A stretch of DNA of 64,000 nucleotides from Selaginella tamariscina (GCA_003024785.1 PUQB01000022.1:1000001-1064000); one strand, 5' to 3'; shown: positions 12,506 through 25,033, numbered from the stretch's first letter. Numbers and translations are program-made. Notes: generated by a model from the sequence alone, not told the origin.

Positions 12506-12966
12506 AATATCATATATTTAATATTCATAATTATTATAAACTCTTTAATAATAGTACCAAATTGTTTACTTAACTATATAAATTTAAAAAAGATATGGAA
12601 GATTGACTATATTATTATAGGATTTTATATATATATATATTATTACTACTACAAATTTTTAATTAATAATGTTATATTTAAATATTAATATTTTAATAAC
12701 AACATCAATATTTATATAATGTACCTCTTATGCTCTTCCTTAATTGTTATATTAAATATATATTATATAATTTAATACTTCTACTTTTATAATGTTATTA
12801 ATTTTTGTTCAATGAATGCTATAATTTATTAAAGGGTCGAATACAAAATAGAATATTTAAAGAATATTCTGTTTTCAAACATATATTCTAAAGAATATTC
12901 CTTTAATATTAGAAAATGCTAATTAAATAGCTAAAATTGCTAATTATTAGGAAATGGAACTATAGC
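12506..12966. other. Subterminal AT-rich region with GAATATTC palindromes, copy A
   Basis: Non-coding 3' flank between the transposase gene and the terminal repeat. It is strongly AT-rich. AGAATATTC, an 8-bp palindrome core, is repeated near 12860-12910, and CTAATTAAATAGCTAAAATTGC lies near the end. The same layout recurs at the transposase end of A0, B and C. The motif fits the GAAnnTTC heat-shock-element half-site pair, but it may equally be a transposase site. Confidence 0.6.
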
Positions 12967-12993
12967 CATGCCCATTTTAGTTACAACTTGCAT
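12967..12993 (+). repeat. Terminal inverted repeat, right end of copy A
   Basis: 27 bp starting CATGCCCATTTTAGTTACAA and ending at TTGCAT. It is the reverse complement of the left ends of B (15422) and C (39129), with one or two differences. The host sequence continues with ATTTATATTTG. Confidence 0.9.
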
Positions 12994-13050
12994 ATTTATA
13001 TTTGTACAAAAAATAAATTCTCAAGGATTAAAGAAGCTTTTAGTTTAAAC

Positions 13051-14239
13051 ATGGGTCACACATTAACAAGGTAAATAATATACCTTGATAATTATAAAGC
13101 CAACTAACGATCATTTTACAGATGTAATAAAACAGTTGAGAACATGAATTTTTAGCAATGGCATGAGGTAAGAGGGGTATGGCAAAAATTTCTTGTGCCA
13201 CATGTCATAATGACAAAGTTCATGCAAGAAATGGACAATAATGCAACTCAAAACATCTTTACTATGAGGACCACTTGTCTTGGAAAGTTGCAAAAGGAAT
13301 TTATTGCTCAAGTTGTTAAACCACCGTCTTTAGCTCCTTCAGTTTGTGCATCACCATTTTTATTACCTTCAGTTCTGAAATCATTTTTTCCAGCGTCTGG
13401 AATATCTGAATCTTATGTACAAGTAAATGATAAAGGGCTCAATAACAATATAGCATCAAATAATAAATGTGAAAGGGACCAAACAAGTGAGTTGCAAATC
13501 ATTCAAGAGGCGATATTACCCCTTGTTACCGATGGCCATATTGTGTTTTTGGATGTCAATGGCGTTCTGCTTCATCGACAGAGGCATGAGGACAAGGGAA
13601 AAAAAATCATTTATTTATTGTCATGATAAATTTTGATATGATATCATTTTTCATCCAGGGCTTTCAAAAACTCAAGAATATGGGTGCACTTGTGGGGATT
13701 TGGTTATGCATGCAATTTCACAATATGCACCACTGTTAAATTTGCTCAATAAGCATTGTAGTGTTACAAAAGAAGTGATTCGTAAAAATTGGATTTTTGA
13801 TGAGCAAATGTGTTATAAACCTCTTGAATACTATGATGTATGAAAGAAAAGCAAGCCATACTTCTTCAAGAATGAAAAAATAATTGGGCTTCTATCATTT
13901 AGTTAAGAATAATGAGGAGTGTGTGCATATCTTAGTAGTAGGTGACTCTCCTCAAAAGGCTATGTTCAAACATTACTTGTATCTATCCAATCACTTTTGA
14001 CCCATATTCTGATATTTATACCATGGATGAACTAGTGAACTACTTGAACATGTGCCTTAGAAAAAAGAATCTTAAAAACTTTTGCAAGCACTATCCACCA
14101 TATAAAACATATCATGGCGTTTTTCTTTCTCATATTTTTGAGTTTTATAAAATAAATGAGAGCAATTGAGCGCTCTATAATGTTATTATCAAGGAACTTC
14201 ATTTTTTAGATAAGCCTCTATGCACTCCTGGTCTTATTA
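13051..14239 (+). pseudogene. HAD phosphatase-like gene remnant of an older element copy
   Basis: This matches the plus-strand HAD gene of B (26870-28216) at clearly lower identity than B and D show to each other. It keeps MGHTLTR at 13051, the intron signals, the DVNGVLLHRQR motif near 13551, the LLNLLNKH-like helix and a readable VVGDSPQKA near 13938. VVGDSPQKA is the C-terminal HAD motif that is off-frame in B and D. The gene stops abruptly near 14239 and the centre of an oppositely oriented copy follows. Copy A inserted at its left edge. Frame is lost at several points. Confidence 0.7.
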
Positions 14240-15421
14240 GTATATATGAGAGTGTTAAGTTTTTACATGCATGCAATACATACACACACATATATACATA
14301 CATAGTACATAATATGTGAATGTGTCATGTCAATACATATGGATCATGCATGGTGTGTGTGTGAGAGGAGAGAGTGTGTTAAAAAATTAATTTCACACAC
14401 ATTACATACATTAGTACACATATATGCATACACACATGTATACACATAGACATACATACATATTACATGTATAAATGTGTTACATACACAAACATATAGA
14501 TCATAAAAGCGTTTAACATGATGTTTTCAATAATGAAAACAATATATTCCCCAAGCTGGGCTTTATGACCCAGCTATGATCATTCCCAATCAATCATTTA
14601 TCTCGGTATGTCACATGGGTAGTAAGGCAATATTAAAATTGTGTGAACATTATCAACATTAGACATATGATCATAGTTACATATCATTACTTGTTTGGGT
14701 TATGACTTTATAATCTTCATGTGTGTATATATAAGCCCCAATGTGTAACGATAAATGCTTGGTTTGGGGTTTTAACCCTAAACATAAAGCTAGATGCTAG
14801 ACCCCTAAACATTAAATTTTAATTATTTATATTGTAATTCACTCATCAGTGTGTGTATGTGTGTCTCTATGGGTGCTTTTAATGCATATTGTGGGATGCT
14901 TTTAACACATGTGTTGTGTGCATGTGGAAGTTTATAAATATTTCATATGTGTATATGTAAGCCCAATGTAGAGTGTGTGTAACGATAAATTTTTGGTTTG
15001 GGGTTTAAACCTAAACTGTAAACACAAAGCTAGATGCTAGAACAACCCATGAACATTATTTATATCATAATCCACTCATCAGGATGTGTATGTGTGTGCA
15101 TATGTGTCTGTATGTGTGCTTTTAATACATGTGCATGTATACGTAAATTTTTTATTATGTTTATATATGTGTGCAAACAAAACATTGAAATAAAGTGAAA
15201 ATAATATTAATATACACACTATGAACATATTTTAAATTATACATAATAATATATCATTTTATCTATAAATAGTTCTAAATTTATTTATAATACTTACTTG
15301 TAAACAGAACAAGGGACGTTGTGCTTTTTTATAAATGATAACACTCAATATAGTGTTGCTCTTTATGTGATCACTAGGAAATAGAAGATCTAAAGAGAGA
15401 AACTTATACAAATGAAGAAAC
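14240..15421. mobile_element. Central region of old copy A0, left fragment
   Basis: Degraded element centre: scattered RY-type units (GGATCATGCATGGTGTGTGT near 14340), TACATA and CACACA runs and AT-rich blocks. From 14240 to about 15262 it runs in the same orientation as copy A. From about 15263 to 15421 it runs in the opposite orientation, which indicates a small inversion. AAAC at 15418-15421 is the left target duplication of B. No gene is supported. Confidence 0.65.
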
Positions 15422-15448
15422 ATGCATGTTGTAACTAAAATGGGCATG
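15422..15448 (+). repeat. Terminal inverted repeat, left end of copy B
   Basis: 27 bp beginning ATGCATGTTGTAACTAAAAT. It is preceded by AAAC and matches the inverted right end at 28459-28485 with two mismatches. Confidence 0.92.
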
Positions 15449-15917
15449 GCTATAGTCCCATTTCCTAATAATTAGCAATTTTAGCTATTTAATTAGCATT
15501 TTCTAATATTAAAGGAATATTCTTTAGAATATATGTTTGAAAAACAGAATATTCTATTTTGTATTAGACCCTTTAATAAATTATAGCATTCATTGAACAA
15601 AAATTAATAACATTATAAAAGTAGAAGGTATTAAATTATATAATATATTGCCTAATATAACAATTAAGGAAGAGCATAAGAGGTACATTATATAAATATT
15701 GATGTTGTTATTAAAATATTAATATTTAAATATAACATTATTAATTAAAAATTTGTAGTAATAATAATATATATATAAAATCCTATAATAATATAGTCAA
15801 TCTTCCATATCATTTTTTAAATTTATATAGTTAAGTAAACAGTTTGGTACTATTATTAAAGAGTTAATAATAATTATGAATATTAAATATATGATATTTT
15901 ATAATTTTGTAATTGCT

Positions 15918-18900
15918 TTAAGCTTCAAAAAACATACATTCCCTTGCAGTTTTGTTAATTGTAACTTTATCAACGCTTCTTGACATCCACCCATATCGAA
16001 TGGATTTAACATTTATAAAACATGCTGGGTCTTTTTGATTGGGAGACCATGTTTTCTCTAGGCATCCATTATATCTTTCGCTCTCCTTCTCGTGTTGCCT
16101 TTTTTGTGGTTTAAACCATGCAACCTTAACAATACTATTTTTTGTGATTACTTCAGGTGTGTCGATAATTTGACCCATCCAAATAGGCTGATTATATGAT
16201 GCATATGGAGTAATGAGAACCATCATTAGTTTTTGAAGATCCTAGTAACAATCAAAGTATGCTTTAGGTTTTTGGTTACTTTGTCCAACAAAGTGTGGGG
16301 TTTGCACTTCCACATCACTACTGGCTTCTATGTCGTCTGTGCTCAGTGATGTCATTTCAATCTCCTCTCGCCACCTTGTTTTAGGCCAAAAAGGGTGTTG
16401 CAATTCTGTACTTGTGACAGTAGGCCCTTCCAACTCTCGAACAACAGTCTCCTAATAGTCGACCACATGCTTATATAGTTCTGAGTAACCAATTGCCTTA
16501 TTAGAATTCTTTGGCATCGATTTTTGAACCCATGCCACATATTTTTTGATGCCATCAATAATAACCTCTTATTCCTTGAGCTGGGCACTCAATGGAATAG
16601 GGTCTGGTTGTCCTTCTGGGAGAAGTGGCTTTCCATTCTCTCCACTTTTGAAGAGCATTAACCCCTCTTTTTGTAACCACTCATGCTTTGATGGCCGTAA
16701 CTTGTACTGCATAATAGGTATACCATCTCGTATAGAGAAAAAAATTGTAGCGGCACAAGGTGACCAACTAAAGAATCACTCCCCTCTTTTATATACTCCT
16801 TGAGAAATTTTTTGAAGTCTGGCACCTCAGTCACAAGCAAAGCACAACTTTTTTTGGAGATGCAGTTTTCAAAAAGATTTATCATATGCGGTAAGGTAAG
16901 TGCACTTGTCCTTTTTGTAGAGTTGGAGACCTTGCTGAAGAATGCATCAATATCTTCATGAGTGTGACCAACCATAAGAAAACTGAGCGTGATTGTCTCA
17001 AACACACCTTTGGCAACAAGCATTGACAAGTATGCTAGCACATATCTAGAAAATAATAAAAGTAAGTATGAGCTTGAGAAACCCTTAAGTAAAATGATTT
17101 ACCTATTTTTGTTCTCGCCTGCACAATTATCCATCTGTAAAAGCAAATGACGAGGAAGCTTATTTGATGTTGAGAACACATGTACACTATTTGAGCTAGA
17201 TCCCTCCACTGAACCAGAACTCTTAACAGGGCCATCTGTTTTTTGTGCAGGCTGCTAACAATGCTTCTCATATTCCCAAGTAGCCTCAAGTGCAGACGTG
17301 TTCATGAGAGCATTATGTAAAGGTTGAAGGTGTTGTTTCTTCACTTTGAGATCACTGATAGGACGTGTCTGTGAGTGGGCTTTAAGGTTTCTGAAACACA
17401 TGGCCAACGACCCAATAGTGAAATTGGAGTCGCTAGACCAATGTGGAAGTGAAAAGTGTCCATATGATTCACAACCGTGTCCATGTGTTAGCACACATGT
17501 CAATGAAATCGGAAGTTTCATGACATTTCCAAGGCACTTTGGTGTTGCAACGAGCTTTGGAATGCTGGTCTTTGAATGATCCATCTTGTCATGGATCAAG
17601 CACAGGTACTCTGATGGGCGTGACACAGAAAGCATGCGGTGTGCATAGTACTAAGACCGGCAAGTTTGTTGTGCAATCATGTGGGCCTCCATCTTCTTTT
17701 GAATGGCAGTGATCTCCATCAAGGTTTTTGCACAAGTCTCTGCAGCCTTTAATGATGTACAAGTGTCACACTTGGAAAAACTAGAGTGTTTTGCAATTTT
17801 CACATCCCTAAAATGAGTATTCCATATGTTGTTGAAGGTACCAGTGCAGATTGCTTGCAGCCCCATCAAGCTGAGGCACTTGTTCATATGTTCACACAGC
17901 TTCAATTGAGTGTAGATCAAAGGCAAAACCTTGAGATTTTCCCTGACCCTTGCATTTAAGTAAAATGATTTACCTATTTTTGTTCTCGCCTGCACAATTA
18001 TCCATCTGTAAAAGCAAATGACGAGGAAGCTTATTTGATGTTGAGAACACATGTACACTATTTGAGCTAGATCCCTCCACTGAACCAGAACTCTTAACAG
18101 GGCCATCTGTTTTTTGTGCAGGCTGCTGACAATGCTTCTCATATTCCCAAGTAGCCTCAAGTGCAGACGTGTTCATGAGAGCATTATGTAAAGGTTGAAG
18201 GTGTTGTTTCTTCACTTTGAGATCACTGATAGGACGTGTCTGTGAGTGGGCTTTAAGGTTTCTGAAACACATGGCCAACGACCCAATAGTGAAATTGGAG
18301 TCGCTAGACCAATGTGGAAGTGAAAAGTGTCCATATAACTCACAACCATGTCCATGTGTTAGCACACATGTCAATGAAATTGGAAGTTTCATGACATTTC
18401 CAAGGCACTTTGGTGTTGCAACGAGCTTTGGAATGTTGATCTTTGAATGATCCATCTTGTTATGGATCAAGCACAGGTACTCTGATGGGCATGACACAGA
18501 AAGCATGCGGTGTGCATAATACTGAGACCGGCAAGTTTGTTGTGCAATCATGTGGGCCTCCATCTTCTTTTGAATGGCAGTGATCTCCACCAAGGTTTTT
18601 GCACAAGCTTCTGCAGCCTTCAATGATGTACAAGTATCACACTTGGAAAAGCTAGAGTGTTTTGCAATCTCCACATCCTTAAAATGAGTATTCCATATGT
18701 TGTTGAAGGTACCAGTGCAGATTGCTTGCAGACCCATCAAATTGAGGCACTTGTTCACATGTTCACATAGCTTCAATTGAGTGTAGATTGAAGGCAAAAC
18801 CTTGAGATTTTCCCTTATCCCTGCATTTGTTCGGCATTTGTGGTTCGGCATTTGTGAGGCATCCTGTCTGCATTTGCTTCCACAAAAGCCTTGAGTATCT

Positions 18901-19918
18901 CTATGGCTGCCATAATGTGAGAGCGGGTTTTGACCAAGCGAGTGTTCCCATGTACTGAGGTTCGCGCTCCATCTAGCCACTCATCCCTCCGACGGTAGAA
19001 CGTGGTCTTTGGGATCCCGTATATACTGTACCAAGCTTTGAAGCAGATGGCCACCTTATTAAATACCATAGATATACTCTGATAACCTGTGTCTGAGGTC
19101 ATTCCATCAATACACCCAATTAGTGCTGCATATACAAACTCATGCCTTTGCTTTTGGGTGAGCATACGAAAGACATGTCTACATTGGGTAATTTCATTCT
19201 GGTCTGCCATCTGACAATACTTCTTTTGCAGCAATCAATCGTGGAAATGCTCATAACACTTTCGGAAGATGTAGGATTCATCTTGACCCTCTTGCTGAAA
19301 CTTGCAAGGGAAGATCTGCAACCCATGAATCGCCTTTTTCTTATAATAGGACCAATGCAAGGAACCTTTCAAATATGAGTTATTCTTCCGGGTTGTTATT
19401 ATTGAAATTCAACCCAGAATATGTTGAACCATCTTCCCGTCTTAATTCAGATGTTCACCACCTCACGAGGGATCCAGGATGCAAAGTGCCATTAGGTGAA
19501 ACCTCTGTCACAACTACACCCACGAAGTCGGACCCTAGTTTCTCTTCTGACACTGCTTCCATTGGATTTATAGCTGTGATGATGCCTCTCCCAACCTCAA
19601 TCTCATGAAGAAAGAGAATCACCTCATCCATCACAGCAGGCAAGCCATCATCTGAAAAACTCATGCTACTGTTTGTTTGTGACTCTGTATATTCTATGTC
19701 AGCCTTGACTTCATCCAAATTCCACAATACAGGAGAACCCTCCTCAAATTCCATTCCCGGAACCTCAACATGCTTGAAAATGGTGTTCACCCATACGTAC
19801 ACACAAGATCCTTGGCAATATTGTGACATGATGCATTATCATCTCGAACTTCCACAGTTCCAGTGCCAACTATCTCGTTGTTTCGAAGAAGACATATTTT
19901 ATCTCCAGTATTATACAT
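15918..19918 (-). pseudogene. DUF7869-type transposase-like gene, copy B (internally duplicated)
   Basis: Same protein as in copy A, read leftward from a start at 19918 (MYNTGDK) to a stop at 15918 after ARECMFFEA. It contains the longest single frame of this protein in the window (17970-18980, 336 residues), covering the helix-turn-helix-like segment, the CDTC knuckle, IHNKMDHSK and QMDNCAGENKNR. The third motif, GHTHEDIDAFFS, lies near 16930-16965, after the intron at about 17043-17100. A direct duplication of 861 bp (17095-17955 and 17956-18816) repeats the middle of the gene, including the second acidic motif. It therefore cannot encode the normal protein. The first acidic motif reads HNKMD in one copy and HDKMD in the other. 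Confidence 0.8.
17095..18816. repeat. 861-bp direct tandem duplication inside the transposase gene
   Basis: TTAAGTAAAATGATTTACCT starts at 17095 and again at 17956. The two units run in parallel for 861 bp and differ at only a few positions. The duplication begins in the intron and ends in the coding exon near the CCCTGCAT sequence at 18816. A, C and A0 have one unit, so it arose in the B lineage. Confidence 0.88.
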
Positions 19919-20069
19919 ATTGTCCTGCACATAAATAATTGTGTTATTTATGATATCTGTTTATGCAATATTTCTAAGAAATCATAACTGCGGTTGCTTA
20001 ATAATATGCATGTGCAATAATACATAATTATGTATAAAGATAATATCTCATGCTTTATTAATACAACTG

Positions 20070-20692
20070 ATGGGCGGGATTAATCCCGCCCACGACTCCA
20101 TCCGACGAGGAATGATGGGCGCGGGATTAATCCCGCCGATTCTTTCTCGCGGGAGGGAATCGGGGGATTAATCCCACCAACGGTACTTCCTGGTCTGAGA
20201 GAGGCGGCGGGATTAATCCCGCTGCGGACTCCCTCCAACGAGGAAGTACCGGCGGGATTAATCCCGCCGCTTCTTCTCGCGGGAGGGAATCGGCGGCGGG
20301 ATTAATCCGCTGCAAATCCCTCCGACGAGGAAGAGGGGGCGGGATTAATCCCGCCCACAACACTGACGAAGGAGAATAAGCGGCAGGATTAATCCCGCCC
20401 ACAATTCTCTCCAAAATTATGATTTTAAAGAAATTCGGGATGAATCCTACCCATAAATATTTAAAACAGGAATGTGATGGTGAGATTAATCCCGCCACAC
20501 CTTCTCTGCCTCTAAAATGGATGGCGAGATTAATTCCGTAGATAACTCTTTTCAATAAATTCAAGTATCTCTTTATCAGTTGAGAGAGTTATCGGCGGAA
20601 TTAATCCGCTCTTCTTAAGAGGCAGAGAAGCATTGCCCGGACTAATTCTGTCATAGTTCAAAGAGATGGTGGCGGGATTAATCCCGCCACCT
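20070..20692. repeat. Palindrome array, transposase side, copy B
   Basis: Variants of GGCGGGATTAATCCCGCC with CCTCGTCGGAGG-type spacers, inverted relative to the array at 8449-9233 in A. It ends about 150 bp from the DUF7869 start. Distal units are degenerate, such as GGCGGAATTAATCCG. Confidence 0.9.
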
Positions 20693-22074
20693 CTTCGAAG
20701 AAGCGAAAAAAAATGGCGCCGCCCGGCTAACCGAGAATATTAAGTTAAAAGTATATTTAAACGGGATAAATCCCTAACAGAATATATTGTAATCCTAATG
20801 CATTCTTAAATCCCTAAATTCTAAAATTTAAGAGAGAATGTAAGAGAGTGAATCTTTATAAATATATTTAAATTTATTTATAATACTTGTAAAGCACTGA
20901 AGGCCGTGCTTTCCTATAAACAATAGCGCACCCGTCCTGAGCTGATCACTAAGAAGAAAAAGAAAATCTGAAGAGTGAAAATGAAGAAACCCTTGCCGGA
21001 GAAAGAACCAGATCTGAATTTGAGTGGGAAATTAAATGCATTTTCAAATTTACATGTCAGACCGACAATACTTATGTCAGAAATTCGAAATTTTTGAAAT
21101 AACAGAAAAGAAAATTTAAGATGAGTTGAAATAAATAACCGACAGTCTAACATATATACTCTCCAATTCTAATGAGTGTTTTAAAATTGTATTTAATGTC
21201 ATTCAAGTGCTTCAAGCTGTTTAATATTACGAAATTTTTGTAATTATTCTACATTCTTAATATTCAAGTATATATTATTAAGTTTATATTACATATATAC
21301 ACTAATACAATAAATAAATTGATATATTATTATGTATCATTTAAAATATATTCATAGTCTGTTTATTATTATTATTTTCTTAATTACTCGAGTAATTAAT
21401 TTACATTTCCTACTATTAATGGGATATTCTTTTGTTATTTTTTAATATTCAAAGAATATTCCAATATTAAACATGATTATCATAATTAAATTAGTCTTAT
21501 TCTTAATTATCTCAGTAATTATTCTACATTTGTATATATTAATGGGATTTTCTCAATTAATTTGTTATTATTTCAAGAATATTCTAGTGTTAAACCTTAT
21601 TATCAATATTAAATTAATATATATTATTAAAACTATATATGGCTATATATTAGATAAAATCATATATTATTATGTATAATTTAAAATATGTTCATAGTGT
21701 GTATATTAATATTATTTTCTTAATTATTCGATGTTTGTTTTGCACATATTATATATAAACACAATCATAAATTTATTATACATGTGCACACGCATTAGAA
21801 GCACTTACAGAGACACATATGCACACACATGCACATTGCCCTAAACCAAACTTGAGAAATTATATGTTGCTTCTTTATTAAAAACATCATGTTTAACGCA
21901 TGTATGATCTATATGTACTCAGTGTGTGTGTATGTAACATATTGAATTTACACATGTAATATATATGTATATGTCTGTGTGTATACACGTGTGTATGTAT
22001 ATATGTGTACTAATATAATATATGCAATGTGTACGATTTCATTTGTTAACACTCTATCTCTTCTCTCATACATA
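20693..22074. repeat. AT-rich central region, copy B
   Basis: Inverse of 6850-8440 in A. It contains the target-like site GAAGAAACCCTTGCC (20983), one fewer AT-rich ~325-bp block than A or D, then TACATA/CACACA-rich sequence. No gene is supported. Confidence 0.7.
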
Positions 22075-22560
22075 CACAGTGTCACCATGCATAATCCCTT
22101 CTCTCATACATACACACCATGCATGATCATGATCCATAATATGTAGCCTGTCTCTTCTCTCATACATACACACCATGCATGATCCATAATATGTACTGAT
22201 GTTACAATATTATGTAATATGTATAATGTATATCTGTGTATAACACTCACTCCTCTCATACATAAACACCATGCATGATCCATCCTAACCCTAAACCCTA
22301 TGTAACACATTGAATTTACACATGTAATATGTATGTATGTCTGTGTGTATACACGTGTGTATGTATATGTGTGTACTAATATATCCAATGTGTATGAATT
22401 TAATTTGTTAACACTCTCACTCTTCTCTCATACATACACACCATGCATGATCCATGTAAATATGTACTGTCTCTCTTCTCTCAAACATACACACCATGCA
22501 TGATCCATAATATGTATTGTCACTCTTCTCTCATACATACACACCATACATGATCCTGTA
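22075..22560. repeat. RY-motif minisatellite, copy B
   Basis: Repeated units with CACCATGCATGATCC and TCTTCTCTCATACATACACA, the complement of the units in A. A CCTAACCCTAAACCCTA telomere-like stretch lies near 22284. Confidence 0.8.
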
Positions 22561-22911
22561 CTCTGTCTCTCTAATATTAATATGTACTAATATGTATGTA
22601 TGTCTATGTATAATGTGTGTATATATGTATCGCTGCACGTGAAACTTTAACACTCTCATGGACACACACGTGTTAAACCCTGCATGATATTTATTCTTGG
22701 GGTGTATGTGATACACCCACGCACACGCACACGCTGATAATATAATGAAAGAATATTCGTTTAGGGCGAATCACTAGTTTAATCTTTTTAGGGTTTAAGT
22801 ATATTCTTAGAAGGAATATTCGATTAGGGTTAATATATATTCTATTCCTTTTAGGGTTTAAGTATATTCCTAGGGTTTGTAAGGCGGCGGCGCGGTGAAA
22901 TCTCCTTCTCT

Positions 22912-23029
22912 CTCTCTCACACGCACACTCCTCTGAGTTTATTTATTTATTTATATATTTATATGTGTGTGTATCTTAATAATATAATTTAGATCTCTAT
23001 CTCTCGCACACACACACACTCGTATACAT

Positions 23030-23068
<39 letters not shown>

Positions 23069-23192
23069 CACACACACACATATATATATATCTGTGTGAC
23101 ACAGATATATATATATATCCTTCTCTCTCTCTCTTCTCTATAGATCTCTATCTCTCACACACACGCACACTTATACATACATACATACACAC

Positions 23193-23223
<31 letters not shown>

Positions 23224-23690
23224 TATGTGTGTGTGTGTGTGTGTATCTGTATAATTTTATTATTTTAATTTTATCTCTTGCACACACGCACACTCCTGTT
23301 TATATATGTTGTTTTGTTTGTTTATCTGTATGATTTCACACACGCATACACACGATATACATATACACACACATATATATATATACCTATTACATATAAT
23401 ACATACATATATTATGTGTACCAGTATCTGTATAATTTATTTATTTATCTATTTCTCGCACACACACGCACACTCCTATATATATATATACACACACACA
23501 TATATATATTTTATTGATTTGTTTGTTTATCTGTATGATTATATTTGTTTCACACACGCATACACACGATATACATATAATTTGTGTATCGGTATAATTT
23601 GTGTATCAATATAATTTTATCTGATTTGTCTATCTCTGCACACACGCACTCTCCTACACACATATACATATATATAAATATATATGTGCG
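22912..23690. repeat. Microsatellite block, copy B
   Basis: CA, TA, TC and GA tracts equivalent to 4906-5870 in A. The block ends against the palindrome array. Confidence 0.88.
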
Positions 23691-23691
23691 T

Positions 23692-24693
23692 AGCGGCGGG
23701 ATTAATCCCGCCGCTATATGGTTAGCCCCTCGGCGGCGGGATTAATCCCGCCGCCCTTCAGGCAGGCTATTCCGTTAGCCTCATAAGCGGCGGGATTAAT
23801 CCTGTTGCGTACGCATGCCCTGCGCGGAATCGGGCGAGATTTATCCCGCCGCCAAAGGCCTGCCTGAAGGGCCAGGTGGCGGGATTAATCCCGCTCGATT
23901 CCGCGCAAGGCATTGGCGTCCGGCAGGATTAATCCCGCCGCCTAAGGCCAGAGTAAAGGGCCTGGGCATCGGGATTAATCCCGCTGCCCTGCACGGAATC
24001 GGGCGGGATTAATCCCGCCGCCAATGGCCTGCCTGAAGGGCCTAGGCGGCGGGATTAATCCCGCCCGATTCCGCGCAGGGCATTGGCGTCCAGCGGGATT
24101 AATCTCGCCGCCTTGGGCCTGAGTGAAGGGCCTGGGCGGCAGGTTAATCCCGCTGCCCTGCGCGGAATCGGGCGGGATTAATCCCGCCGCCAAAGGCTTG
24201 CCTGAAGGGCCTAGGCGGCGGGATTAATCCCGCCCGATTTCGCACAGAGAATTGGTGTCTGGCGGGATTAATCCTGCCCCATAGGGACCGAGTGAAGGCC
24301 CTGGGCGGTGGGATTAATCCCGCCGAGCCTTCAATGCCTATTGGAGGAATGAATCCCGCCACCCTTCCCTTTTATCTTCATTGGTGAGTCGGACCAATCC
24401 CAAACGTTTCTGTCTGAGATGTAGAAGGTTTACAACATACCAATGGAGAGAACTGGGAAGGGTGACAAAATTCATTTAACCATCCCTTACATGGTGGGCG
24501 AGATTAATCCCGCCTCCTTTCTGGAGTCACTGAAGGGGTGTGCCAAATAAATCCTGCCAAGTTCTCTCTGAGACCGAGAAGGGTGGCAAGATTAATTCCG
24601 CACTCCCGTTCAAGGCCTCCAGAAAGGTGGCGAGATTAATCCTGCCCTCTCTTTCAGGAGGCATTGAAGGGGTGGCGAGATTAATCCCGCCGC
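23692..24693. repeat. Palindrome array, ParB-gene side, copy B
   Basis: About 1 kb of GGCGGGATTAATCCCGCC variants. The spacers are GGCCTGCCTGAAGGGCC and GCGGAATCGGG / CCCGATTCCGC types, which are inverted repeats of each other. It is the best copy for seeing the higher-order period, in which two palindromes alternate with two spacer types. Confidence 0.9.
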
Positions 24694-24802
24694 ACCTTCC
24701 ATGTGAATATATATGTGTATTAGTATATATAAGTTGCATATCTCATTTTATTTACTTTTATCATCTTATCATAATATTTCGAGTAAAAGTTAGGAACTAT
24801 GT

Positions 24803-24892
24803 AAAACTGTCCAGAGCTTACATTTGGGTGGTTTTAAAACGAAATGTTATCTTTCTTTTGCACTAGCACAAAGGTGAGCTTTGGACAGTTAA
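24803..24892 (+). promoter_or_regulatory. Imperfect hairpin upstream of the ParB-methyltransferase-like gene, copy B
   Basis: Arms AACTGTCCAGAGCTTACATT and CAAAGGTGAGCTTTGGACAG flank a ~45-nt loop about 150-230 bp before the start codon. The same hairpin is in C and D, and one arm remains in A. It could be a promoter element or part of the transcript leader. Confidence 0.55.
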
Positions 24893-25033
24893 TTCCGTCC
24901 ACTTCTCTCTGTGTATTATTTTTGTATATTCGGGTTTATACAAGTGTGTGTGCGTTTTTTATATGATTTGTATTCATAGTGTATTATTTTGCAGAAGGAC
25001 GATTTAATTAAACAAGGAGATCGAGTCATTAGT

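Larger units (their letters stand above)
1..12993. mobile_element. Giant TIR DNA transposon, copy A (left end outside window)
   Basis: This is the right-hand ~13 kb of a large DNA transposon. Its right end is a 27-bp terminal inverted repeat at 12967-12993, matching the ends of copies A0, B, C and D. The order is HAD phosphatase-like gene (minus), ParB-methyltransferase-like gene (minus), palindrome array, microsatellites, RY-motif minisatellite, AT-rich repeats, second palindrome array, DUF7869 gene (plus), terminal repeat. By comparison with D the missing left part is under 1 kb. The sequence just beyond 12993 is the interior of another copy's HAD gene, so A jumped into a sister element. 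The expected right target duplication is ATTT at 12994-12997; its partner lies outside the window. The 4-bp duplications of B and C plus the DUF7869 transposase suggest the Sola superfamily, which is an inference. Confidence 0.85.

Noticed and set aside
23692-24693. Palindrome array as a CRISPR array
   Set aside because: The repeats are GC-rich palindromes with variable sequence and spacing, and the spacers are repeats of each other. The context is a eukaryotic transposon with introns and no cas genes.
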